Positions 43,826-53,910 of a stretch of 64,000 nt of DNA are shown here, piece by piece. Position 1 is the stretch's first letter; each line of letters starts with the position of its first letter. A program made the position numbers and the translations under genes. Origin of the DNA: Delphinus delphis (lineage: Eukaryota > Chordata > Mammalia > Artiodactyla > Delphinidae); contig NC_082690.1 in assembly GCF_949987515.2 (NCBI RefSeq), forward strand, positions 102,794,400-102,858,399, given 5' to 3'. The notes under the pieces are model-generated. The model was not told where the DNA came from. It saw only the letters and a list, made by a program, of their open reading frames with translations, and did no database searches.

Positions 43826-45903
43826 GGAGTCCCTGGGCTGTGTCTCTGAGCTCCCTGAGTCTGGGCCATGCACACTGCTGTTGCTCAGGGTGACTCTCGG
43901 CTTTCGTAAGGGATCTGCTGTCACAGGGCACACAGGCAGCCACCAGGCCCTCAGGGTGCTCTGCTTGGCAGGTAAGGGGGCACCCAGTGGCCTTCCGCAC
44001 CCCAGCCAGGGGTCCCTGAGGAGAGGAGAGAAGGCGTGACTCCTCTAACCTCGCATCCAGCCTACGGGGCTCCAAGGGGAGGAGCTCTGGCTTGACATGG
44101 TAAAGCCTTCATGCTCCCCAAGTCCAGCCTTGTCCAGTGTAGGCTGGTGTCTTCACTGCTACAAAGGTGGCCCTGGTGTGTGTGTCTAAGACAGAGCGAA
44201 GTCTGATGCCCGCAGAGCCTGGCCTGTCAGTGTCTGCGCATCTGTGGGACTCAGCATGGAAGCGTTTGTGTGCCTGAGTTGCCCTACACGTGCCCAGGCC
44301 CTGGTGTAAGCTGGCATCCCACTGTAGGGCTCTTTTTTACCTTGTGTCTGTCTGACCGTATGAATATCTGCAGTTGTCTGTGTGTCTGGGGCTGGCCTGT
44401 GTGTTTGTCAGCCTCTGAGTTTCCTAGGGGCCCGTGTGGTTCTCTCTATTTCCAGGGCCTGCCTGAAAGCGTCTGGGTACAAGCCTACACGGCTGTGAGC
44501 CGTGAGCCCACACTGGCGTTTTCATCCTAGCATGTAAGCGGGTCCATGAGGGTCTGTGCACTTGAACCTCTCACTGTCCTTCTGCCCACGGCTCTCTCAG
44601 CCAGCACGGGGCAGCTTCTCTGGGCATCACTTCTGCCAGGAGAGGGGCTGAGCCCGAAGACGCTCTCTCTGCTTCTCAGGGGCTGCTTCTCAGTCGGCAC
44701 CCGCGCGCGTGACTCTGCAGTGCTGCTCAGCCTGTATCTCCACATCTCTGTGTTTCTGCGGTTCTTCTGCAGTACCTCCACTTCCCCTCCCTCTTCATCT
44801 CCCGCACTGGGGCTCTCTTCCTCTCCCTCCCAAGGCTCTGGCCACCTCCTCTCTCGCTGGCTGGGTCTGCACGACAGCGGCTCCATATATCTCCCTGCAC
44901 CCCTCTGGGAGCTGCCTCCGTCTCCGCTTCTGTCTGGGTGACTATTTCCATCTCGCTCCCTTGCTCCTCCTCTGGTTTCCTCTCACTCTGAGGCTCTTTC
45001 TCTGCCTCCCTCAGATTCTTGCAGAGTCTCTGCCTCCTCATTTCTTTCAGGTCCTCATTTCTGTCCCTCCCCTGTGCTCCTCAGACCTTGGTTTGTCCTC
45101 GGCCACCACAGCTGTCACACTGTTGAACTGGGTCTCTTTGCATCCCCGTGCTCCCCCAGCCCCAAGACCGCGAGCTCCCTGCAAGCAGGGGCTGTATGCT
45201 GTGTCCTCAGGGCGCGGCACAGGACCTGATACTAGTAGGTTGTCGATGAAGGTTTGTTGAAGGCACTTGACCTATTTTTTGCTCTCGTTGTCACTTGTCG
45301 CTCTCTCCTTTTCACCATGTCCCTTACTTCTTGAGACCCTGGGGTTCCTTTTCTCTGGGTCTCCATGGTTACTTCTCTTCCTTTATCGAGATCACCTAAT
45401 ATGAACCTTTGACTTGCTCTTTGTAAAGACCTGGGTTCTTGCCTTGGTTCTATCCTTGGGAACAGTCCTGCCTCCTTGCCAAGATCCGTTTTGGGTTACT
45501 TCTGGATCTTCTCTCTTTGGTTTCTGCATCTGCCTCCCCATTTCCGCCTGTCCCTCTTTTCTCAACTCATCCTTCCCTCAATTACGACAGACTCTCCCTA
45601 CTTCTACCTTCCTTCCCTCCTCTCCTCCCCCATCCACAAACTGGACCCTGACCTTGCATCCTTCCCTGTTGAGCTGTGCCGCCTTCCTCCTAGCTGACCC
45701 ACTCCCACAGTCTCGCCCCCACCCTACAAATCCCAACTTTTCCCTTTAGCCCTGCCCCGCCATCGTCCCGCCCCTACAAGCCACGCCTTTCCCGCAGCCG
45801 AAAGCCTCGCCACTTAACCCCGCCCCCGGTGCAGGCAGCTCTCCTATCAGAGGCCGCCCCGCCCGCCCTGCCCCGCACCTCCCCTGCGCCCCGCGCCGCC
45901 TAC

Positions 45904-46075
45904 CTGCCGGGTACCGCTCGTTGACCGGCCAGCTGTCCACCTGCAAGGTGGCATTGCCGCCGCTTCGAGTGAAGCGCACCACGTGGTATTTGCCGTCGCT
46001 CACGATGGCGTTGGGCTCGTCGATGGTAATGTCGTCCGTGCCCACGTTAAAGATCACCCCCACGGTGCCCTGGTC
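45904..46075 (-). CDS. NRXN2: NRXN2 LNS6 middle exon
   Basis: 172 bp encoding [53 protein letters not shown] and the first base of Gly. This is the central beta-sandwich of LNS6. The family's calcium-coordinating region includes the main chain around FNVGTDD (family knowledge). It enters in phase 0 after QLHI and leaves with one base, the phase shared by SS4 and the downstream exon. Acceptor 'tgtccccag', donor gtaggc. No lesions. Confidence 0.97.
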
Positions 46076-47059
46076 CTGGGGACAGGGAGGTAGAGGTCAG
46101 GGATCCGGAGGGAGAGACCGTTCACTCCTTCTAGAACTCCACCTGTGAACACCACCGGTCCAGCTCGGCAGCATTTAACAGCTTTACAACACACCTCCCA
46201 GCCGCGTCTTCACTGGACCTTTTCACCTGCCCAAGGAGGTGGGCAGGCTTGTCCCCTCCCTGCCTCATATGCAAGCAAGGGAGTAACTGAGGCTCAGAGA
46301 GGTTGGGGAAGCCACCGTGGGGTGCACAGCATGGGCCTGGAGCACTTCCACTGACCACACCTGCCTGTTGCTTTTTGGTTCAATCAAAATGTTCACAGGG
46401 CACCTCCTCCATGCAAGGGCCACTGAGCCTCCAGGCCCCAGACAGGGACGACCAAGAGGAACCCAGGACCAGCGGGACCACAGAAGGTGGAGGCTTCACC
46501 AAGGCACAGCCAACAGAGAAATCCACAGAAGCCAGCCCTGTGCCTGAGGAGGGTCTGGCCTCCCCACTCCTCACACCTCCAAGCTCAACCCTCGCCTCCC
46601 CTGCATGTTCTGCACTGGGCGAGTCCCTGAGGGCTCTGGCACCAGGGCATTGGCAGGTGTCAGCCCATGGAGGTCAGGCCTGAGTGCGGGGGCAGCCCCT
46701 TTGCAGTCAAGGGGGCACAGGCGCAGGGTCTGGACTGTGTGTTTTGGAGGGAGTCAGGTATAGAAAGAGATCAAGAAGACAAACCATGTTGGGCTTATTA
46801 AGGGAAGGTTAGCTTGGGGGTGTAATGGTAGAGGATAGGGCCAGCAGCTGGGAAGGGACAGGAAGAGGAAAGACAGGGACTGAGGCCTGGAGAAGGGGAG
46901 CAAAGAGTCAGTCTGAGCAACCTCTCCCAGGCCCAGGCTCCAGAGCGGACCTGCATAGGGAACCCTCAGAGGCCACCCAGGATCCAGCCCAGGAAGAGTT
47001 CTGTCCATGGTGCCAGGGTGAGAGGGAGAGCCTCACTGAACCCCTAAATGGTGCCAGGT

Positions 47060-47255
47060 CCTCTGTGGGTACTGTACACACATGCTGTCTTCATCCCCAC
47101 AGCAACCCTCTGAGGAATAGACAGCATCCCATTCTACTGAGGGGGAAACTGAGGCTCAGGGAGGCTAAGTAACCTCCCCCAATCTCACAACTCATAAGGA
47201 CGGACCCCCAGATTTGAACCCCAGTTGGCCTGACTCCAAAGCCAAGTGCTCCCTC
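47060..47255 (-). repeat. MIR SINE, reversed
   Basis: 'cattctactgagggggaaac', 'tgaggctcagggaggctaag', 'ccagatttgaaccccagtt', 'tgactccaaagccaagtgct'. Confidence 0.75.
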
Positions 47256-47805
47256 CCGCTTTGCCTGCCAGTCTCGGGAGACACTGACTCAGGGTGCTGG
47301 AGGTGGGGGTGATCTGAGAGGCTACTGAGGCCAACCTTCCTTCAAGACCAAAGACGTCTAAAGAAGCCAGTGGAAGGCCCACTCGGCCCTAAACCTGAGC
47401 CCTTATTCCATTCCCTGTACTACCCAGCAGCACCCCCGAACTCGGCCTCCTGAGTTCCTGCACCCCTCCTCCCACACAGGACAGACACTCGCGCAGGCTC
47501 ACACAGTCACGGGGACCAGATCAGCACGGAAGACACTACACTCCTGGAGTCTTCCTGAAAGACTGTTGCAGTCCGGCCTGGGCATGAGGAAGCATTTAGT
47601 TGCCACCTCCAGCATCCAACACGGCTGAGAGACTTGGTGGCCCTGGGTGTGGGGATGGGGTGACTCACAGACGGGGCAGGGATTGGGGTTTTGCAGAGAG
47701 AGCTGGGGGGGCAGGACGTGCAGCCGTGGCCCACTTGAAGATCCACGCCCTATCCCTTCCCCACTGTGGGTCCAGTTCTCCCCCTCCTAGAACCTGGGAA
47801 AGATA

Positions 47806-47905
47806 CACGCGCACACACACACAGAGTCATACACACACACTCACACACACACACACACACACAAGTCATACACACTCACACACACACACACACAGAGTCA
47901 TACAC
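47806..47905 (+). repeat. CA microsatellite, interrupted
   Basis: Three CA runs separated by 'gagtcatac' or 'aagtcatac' interruptions. Confidence 0.95.
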
Positions 47906-48299
47906 GTGCAGCGTCCCTCAGATGCAGCAAAGCAGGGAAACTGAGGCCGAGCTTGCCTAACAAAGGGTACTAGCAAGCCGCACTCATCCACCACCCACAG
48001 ACTGACGACATCCAGGGAGAAGGGGTGGTCTCTGCTCCCCACGTGAGAGGAACAGACCTCAGTACTACTGTCAGTCATAGAACAGCACCAGCCCCTTGGG
48101 TGCCGCTGAGGGTTTCTCCCCACGAGGCTCAGCTGGGTGGTGACAACGGTCAAGGAGCAGAAGTGGTCTGGGAGCCGGGATGGCAGAGGGCTGTCCAGGG
48201 CGGCTGGAAGGCAGGACACCTGCGTTTCCTAGGAGGCAGCCGAGCCCAGAGCCCAGAGCCGTGCACTCCAGGGGAGAGGCAGCTCCCAGAGCTGCTCCC

Positions 48300-48545
48300 C
48301 ACGTGAAGTCAGTTGTCACTTCTTTTAAAGTCATTAATTCCTAATTCCCCAATTACCTCATTAGGCGGCGGTGGGAGAACGAGGCCGCTCCTACAGCAAA
48401 TAATTATGGGAGTCAAAATTAATTTGGCAAAGTGGAGCGACGCTTTATTAGAAACGTCAAATTGCTTTTCTCTCATTTTGCTGCCGCCTCCCCACTCTCT
48501 GAGAGCTGCTAATGACGCGGCGGTGGGAGCTGATATGTCACCAGG
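48300..48545. promoter_or_regulatory. Candidate conserved noncoding element, AT-rich
   Basis: About 245 bp of unique, TAAT-rich sequence in a GC-rich, repeat-laden intron: 'gtcattaattcctaattccc', 'caattacctcattagg', 'aataattatgggag', 'caaaattaatttggc', 'ctgctaatgacgc'. It has no coding frame or repeat match. Density of homeodomain core sites and lack of decay suggest an enhancer-type element. Conservation is inferred from appearance only. Confidence 0.5.
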
Positions 48546-48686
48546 GGAGAAGGGGGCTTGGGGGCTGCCCCAGGGGGCTTCAGCCCGTCGGGTGCCCAGC
48601 TCTCCCCTCAGAGCTGACCTCTCTCATGGCTCCCACGCTTCCTCCAGGGCCCCCGACCCTCGCCAGGCTCCTCATCCCAGGGGCAG

Positions 48687-48787
48687 CCCCGCCCCGCCCC
48701 GCCCCGCCCCGCCGGCTACAGCACCAGGTACCAGGCCTCGTTCCTCCATAACCCTCGTTCCTCCATAACCCTCGTTCCTCCATAACC
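48687..48787 (+). repeat. (CCCCG)5 and a 17-bp triplicate
   Basis: Five pure CCCCG units at 48,687-48,711 are followed by three exact copies of 'ctcgttcctccataacc' at 48,737-48,787. In NRXN2 RNA the first tract is (CGGGG)5, with five runs of four G. Confidence 0.92.
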
Positions 48788-48999
48788 CGGCACCAGGCGA
48801 GGGCTGTGGGCAACTGCTGGGAGAGCAAAGGAGACTCCTTCTCCCTGCACCCTGATCCCCCTGCCCCTTCTCCTCAGCACTGGGGAACCCTGTCCCCTAA
48901 ACCTTCAGGCATATCAACAGAAGTTGTCAAATGAGGCGGACACAGTGCACCCACAGATCTGCTCACCCAGGCGGATGCTCACAGGTGCTCAGGACATTA

Positions 49000-49215
49000 G
49001 TGGACACAGTGCTTCCTACGGGCTGGGCAAGGAGTGTCCTCAGTGCTTTATATACATGGTCTCGCTTATTAAACCTGCGAGCATCTCTGTCCGCTTATCA
49101 TGCCATTACACAGATGAGGACACTGAGGCTCGGAGACACAAGGTGATGCACTAGGGCAGAGCAAGGACGCGGCAGAGCTGGGACTCAAACCCAGGCATCT
49201 GCTCCAAAGCCACAC
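49000..49215 (-). repeat. MIR SINE, reversed
   Basis: 'tgctttatatacatggtctc', 'cattacacagatgaggacac', 'tgaggctcggagacacaagg', 'tgggactcaaacccaggc'. Confidence 0.75.
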
Positions 49216-50746
49216 ACCACCTCTCAGGACTATGTGATGAGAGAGCAGCAGCCCTCACTCACAGAGAGGGACCCGGAAACACAGTCACACCTGCCACGCA
49301 GAGTCAGGAGACTGAAACAGCAGCAAACGCCACACTGCCAAGAAATACAAATATAGAGCGACACACCCGATCAGAGGCCACGAGACTGTCCCCCACGGCG
49401 CCGCCCCCCAGCACTCCTGACACGATCAACGTGCACGGGGCCCACACTGTCACATACAGTCACCGTCCACACTGCCTCTCACGCAGGTGGAGACGCTCAC
49501 ACGCACAGAACTTGCAGGCCTTCTCCCCAGGCTACTCCTTACTCTGCTTTCCTTTCCCCCTCGTTTCCCTGCCCGGCCTCCCAGGCCCGGTGTCCATCAG
49601 CTGCCACTTCTACTCCAGCTCCGCTCTGTCCACGGTCCATCTCTCCTCAGACCTCCTTCCTTCCCTCCCTCGTGTCGGGGAAGGGGTGTGCAGGCTGGGG
49701 ACCCTGCAAAGCTGTCATGTAAGGAGGGGCCAGAGCCCAAACGAGCCTTCTCCCCTGGCTCCCTCGCTCCCCTGAAAGCTCAGGGCCCCTCACTCAGACC
49801 CTTCCAGCACACAGAGCCTGGCCAGCCTGTTCGACCCTCCCAGCTCGGGGTCCTGGCCAGGGTCACCATGTGGGATGCGGGCAGGGAAGGGAGGGGGCCG
49901 TAAGCGGCTGCATAGGTGGAAAATGGAGACTGAGGTCAGAGGCCCAAGGGTTAAGACAGTGGGCCGGGGGCAGGGGAGAGGCTAAGAGCACAAATGAAAT
50001 GGAGCAAGGCTTGAGGCCACAGGGAAGTGTGTGGGGCCAGAGCAGAGAGGGGGAAGAAAAGGGGCCACCCGAAGACCAGAGTTAGGATGGAAACTGTGAG
50101 AAGAGGAGCCACAGGCATGGCGGGGGGCCTAGAGGGAGGCAGTGGGGAGCAGCAGAGGGCGAGGAGGGGAGCTGGGCAGAGAAAAGCAGAGCTGAGCAGG
50201 ACCGGAGGCCAGAGCAGAGATGTGGGGTAGGGCCGAGGTCAGGGAGGAATGAGCAGGGCTATGGCCAGAAGGGCTGTAAGGGAGGCCGGGTAAGGGGGCG
50301 GCTGGGAGGGCAAAGGTCATGGGAACAGTAATCAAGGGCAGGGAGGCCCGAAGGAGGGGACAGGAAAAGGTGCAGGACACAGTGGGAGGCATAGGCGGTG
50401 CAGGAGTGAGCAGGCAGCAGCCCAGGGCAGTCACAAGGTGGGGATGTTCCCACAGGCTGCAGGAGAATGGCCGGGAAGGCTCAAGGAAGCCCCTGAGGTC
50501 TCAGGGTGGGGAGCTGGGGAGCTTCAGGTGAGCGGAGGTGGCTCTGGGGGCCTCAGTGAACAACCGGGAGGAGAATGGGTCTCAGGTGCGGAACCACAGA
50601 CTGGAAACCCCAGCACTCAGGGAACAGAGGTTCTGAGGGCTCCACGGGAGGGAAAGATGCGAGGTGCTGGTCCCATGACAAGAGAGGACTGAGTGGATTC
50701 GGGGCAGAAGGCTGGGGGGTCGGGGGTGCCAGCCCTGCGTCCTTAC

Positions 50747-50928
50747 GATGTGCAGCTGCAGGTAGTCCCCGAGGCCGGAGGCGCTGTCCACCCGCACCAG
50801 CACGGCGCTCCGCTGGTGCGTGCTGAAGCCCACGGCCAGGCGGTCCATCCTCGTGCTCGGCCGGTCGTTGGGAGGCCATGTGTAGGTGATGAGCGCTCCC
50901 CCCTTCCCAAAGATGTATGTGGTCCCGG
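50747..50928 (-). CDS. NRXN2: NRXN2 first LNS6 exon, shared by alpha and beta
   Basis: 182 bp encoding [59 protein letters not shown]. This begins LNS6, the only LNS domain of beta-neurexin and the neuroligin/LRRTM/cerebellin-binding unit. The Asp of LGDYLQL is a calcium ligand in known neurexin structures (family knowledge). The exon starts with CC. The alpha exon ends in C (CCC, Pro: CNDPGTT) and the beta exon ends in G (GCC, Ala: GGHAGTT), so both first-exon choices join in frame. Acceptor 'tctctctgcag', donor gtaagg. Intact. Confidence 0.97.
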
Positions 50929-52019
50929 CTGCAGAGAGAAGGAAAGGGAGACAGAGATACGAGGTCAGGAGGGCGAGATTAGCAGGTCCTTGGGGCTGTG
51001 ACCAGAGCACCGGGACACCAGGTTTAGGGTACGGGGGCTTCAACTGTGATACCCACAGCGGCCGCCAGGCCCTGCCCTCCTAGGGAACAGTTGGCAGGCG
51101 GGTGCCTGGGTGGGAGCCCGTGCAGGCGCACAGACAGATGCAGCCGCCTCATCAAGAATTCTAGCTTTAATTACAGCAAAACAGAGAGGTAATAGAGAGA
51201 GTGACACACAGAGAGAGAGAGCCCGGAGAGAGGCTGGCTGCAAGGGGACAGAGAAGATCGCCAGGGACGGGCAGGACCCAAGGGGCCTGGGCCTGAGCCA
51301 TTCGGCTGCTCCCAGGGCTGGCAGAGGTGACAGGTTCGAGGTATGTACTTGTGTGGGGCCTGAGCTGAGCAGGCACCAAGGCAAAAGCAGCCCCAGGCGA
51401 TGGCGGCCGGAAGAGCAGGGGCTGTTCGCTCTGACTCACAGCCTGCAGGCTGGCCCCGCTCCAGCGCCTGCTCCCCACCCCCTCCCAAGCCCCTGCAAAT
51501 CCTGGTCCCACTTTGCCCGGACTCCCTGCTTCTACTCCCAGCTAGGGGGCTGCCTGGGTGCCAAAACGGGGTGGGGGGGAGGGGGGGTCCTGGAGCCCTG
51601 CCCAGAAAAGAAGAGACAGACAAGGGGGTGGGGGGGTAGAGATTGACAGCCAGAGGAGGAAGGAGGCAGAGAGACAGATGGACAGAGAGGGACAGAGAGG
51701 GGTGTAGGTGAGAGAAGGCGGGAGAGTGGGAGCCAGAGATGATGAAGAGATCCCTCTCCCTACCCTCTCCCATCCCACCCTCTCTCCCCCTCTGTCTCCT
51801 CTTTGCCATCCGGCTGCTGCCGGGGCGGGTGTGAGGTCCCTAACGATCTCAGCCCCAAAATAAACCCTATTAGTCGCCTTGTTCCCTCCTGTGGCTGCCT
51901 GGGCTCCCTGGGGGTGGGGGCAGACTGATGGCCAGGGTGGAGGCAGGGGTCAGGGCCGGTCGCCCAGTTTCCGGGAAGGGAGCTTTGTCTGGGAGGCCTA
52001 GAGGACTAGTACTCTGGGG

Positions 52020-52115
52020 CCTTCAGAGAAGGAAAGACAACAATCTTGCATTCTTTAGAACATAAATGGAGCAGATGAGACTCATAAAATGCTTAATTAA
52101 ATAATTAGCCACTAA
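52020..52115. promoter_or_regulatory. Candidate noncoding element, AT-rich
   Basis: 'gacaacaatcttgcattc', 'gaacataaatggagcagatg', 'aaaatgcttaattaaataat', 'tagccactaacaact' in a GC-rich intron. It includes a SOX-like ACAAT and TTAATTAAAT homeodomain-type cores. No repeat match was recognised. Confidence 0.4.
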
Positions 52116-52700
52116 CAACTCCTCTCAAAGCACTTCTTGCGGGTAGAGGGGTTCAGGGGAGGACTTATCCAGAGAGAAGGAGAGAGACAGATGGGGCGTG
52201 AGGGCACAAGCCTGGAGCAGGCTGGGAGAAAAGCAAGGCCTTGGGGGTGGGAGAGCTCTGGGTGGGATGGGAAGTCCGGGTCAGGGAAGGCCTGGGGTAC
52301 TTCCCTGGAGCCAAAGCGCTCTGCCAAGATGGCAGCCAAGCTGGTAACACTAAGGCCAGGCCTCTCAGGCACCTTGGGGTCTCTCACCTCAGGGACTGGG
52401 AACCCCACTGTAGTTTGGGCAATCGGGGATCAGGGGTCTCTATCCCAGGAAGCTCCTAGGCCCCCGAAGGAGAGGGGACTCCTGAGTGCCTTGGAGGGAG
52501 GCACCATCTGCCGGCCCAGGAGGAGCTGAGAAGGGAAGGCTGTTGCCTGGGTCGCAGAGAGGCAGCGAGGCCAGCTGGGGCTGGGGGGGCAGGAGCTGTC
52601 ACCCAGAGCGCTTGTCATCAGGGCCCTCGGTCTCCCCAGGCAAGGCTAGAGGGGAGAGGTGACTCCCGGGGGGGCAAGGCAGGTGGGAAAGAACCACCTT

Positions 52701-52720
52701 GATGTCAATTAACTGACATC
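52701..52720. promoter_or_regulatory. 20-bp imperfect palindrome
   Basis: Arms GATGTCA and TGACATC flank ATTAAC, matching 18 of 20 positions on the opposite strand. TGTCA/TGACA are TALE-class (MEIS/TGIF) half sites and the centre is homeodomain-like. Function unknown. Confidence 0.45.
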
Positions 52721-53714
52721 TTGCCACAGCACATTGCAGGGAAAGTCCCCGCGCAGAAGCTAGAGGGAGCTCGGCTCTGCCCCTCCAAACTGAGGGATGC
52801 TTCCTACCTGAGGGCCCCGGAGGCTCAGTGGTGAGATCTGAACTCTCAGGATGGGGTCCCAGGATCAGGGTGGAGAGCTGGACTGGGGCAGTGAGCCACA
52901 CACCCGCCTCCAGCAGGTCACTGCCTGGACAGGGCAGGGCCCGAAGGCTAGGAGCAGGGTAGGCCTCAGTCAGCAACGGTCTCTCCACTCCCAACACTGC
53001 AGCACTCTGGAAAATCGGCTGTTTCCATGGTAACCGTAATAGCCAGGGTCCTCCCTTCCCCCTCCACTCACTCACAAGCTGCATGTACAAAATTTGGGGG
53101 GTGAGGAGGGCCAGGGGCGCTAAGATGCTGACCCTCCTCCACATACACCCCTCCCTGCTTCCCAGACCTGAGGCTGCTGCCTCTCACCCCCTGGGCTCCA
53201 GCGCCTCCCAGTCAGACGCAGGAGGGGCTTACTGGGTTTCTCGATCCCTCAGACCAGCGAAAGAAACTCCATCTACCTGGAGCCTCCCAAATCTCCCAGG
53301 TCTAGGGGAAAGGAGGCCCCTTCTCCTCACTTTCCCACCCCAGGAACCCAGACAGCACATCAGGCTGAGCCCGGAGAGGGCGCGCGGAGCGAGCACGCCC
53401 AATGCCCCATAGGGCAGTGAGGCCGGAGGGATCCAACCCCGCAGACCCCGCACCCACACACAGGCCACGACGCAGCCAGCTGCGCACAAAGACCCAGTGT
53501 GGAGAGGCAGACCCCAGACAGGAGACAGCCGGGAAACATGGCGGTAAGCGCACAATGACGGGCCCTGGCAGGCGGCGAGGGCAGCGGCTGGCTGGCACTG
53601 CGCAGGACGGGACAGGCGCACGGGTCCCCGCCCCCGAGGCCCATGGCGCACGGGCCGCACACCCCCGCCCCAGCCTCCCCCAGTCCCCAGCCAGGGCCCT
53701 GCTCGGCCGGGCCT

Positions 53715-53910
53715 CCCCCGGGATTTATTACACAGCTGCTCTCCCACTGCCGCCAGTTTTTTCCGGGGGGGGCTGGCCTGTTAAAGCCTAAGGGCGTTTA
53801 TTACACGGTGGGGGGATCGGGTGGAGAGACACTTGTTGGGCCGAAGAGGTGAAGGATGAATGGTTTATCGGACTGGGGCGGCACTAATTACCCTGGGGAG
53901 ACATTTCTCT
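53715..53910. promoter_or_regulatory. Candidate noncoding element with paired TTTATTACAC
   Basis: 'gggatttattacacagctgc' (about 53,719) and 'ggcgtttattacacggtggg' (about 53,796) repeat a 10-bp TTTATTACAC core 77 bp apart. They are followed by 'gaatggtttatcggactgg' and 'gcactaattaccctgg'. In NRXN2 RNA each copy reads GTGTAATAAA, which includes an AATAAA. No repeat match was seen. Confidence 0.45.

Larger units (their letters stand above)
41700..45903 (-). other. NRXN2 intron upstream of SS4
   Basis: 4.2 kb. It includes a TTTAA/TTAAAC-rich block (41,990-42,220), a GT microsatellite (42,739-42,792), old repeat tails (about 43,160-43,370), a reversed MIR (43,600-43,825), and TG-rich sequence around 44,150-44,420. 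No exon was recognised. The GC-rich end near 45,720-45,900 flanks the next exon. Confidence 0.75.
46076..50746 (-). other. NRXN2 intron, 4.7 kb
   Basis: No exon seen. Holds reversed MIRs (47,060-47,255 and 49,000-49,215), a CA microsatellite (47,806-47,905), an AT-rich block with homeodomain-type motifs (48,300-48,545), a (CCCCG)5 run and a 17-bp triplicate (48,687-48,787). Confidence 0.75.

Noticed and set aside
48687..48787. CRISPR-like direct repeats
   Set aside because: The 17-bp copies are adjacent without spacers and the host is a mammal. This is a simple tandem repeat.
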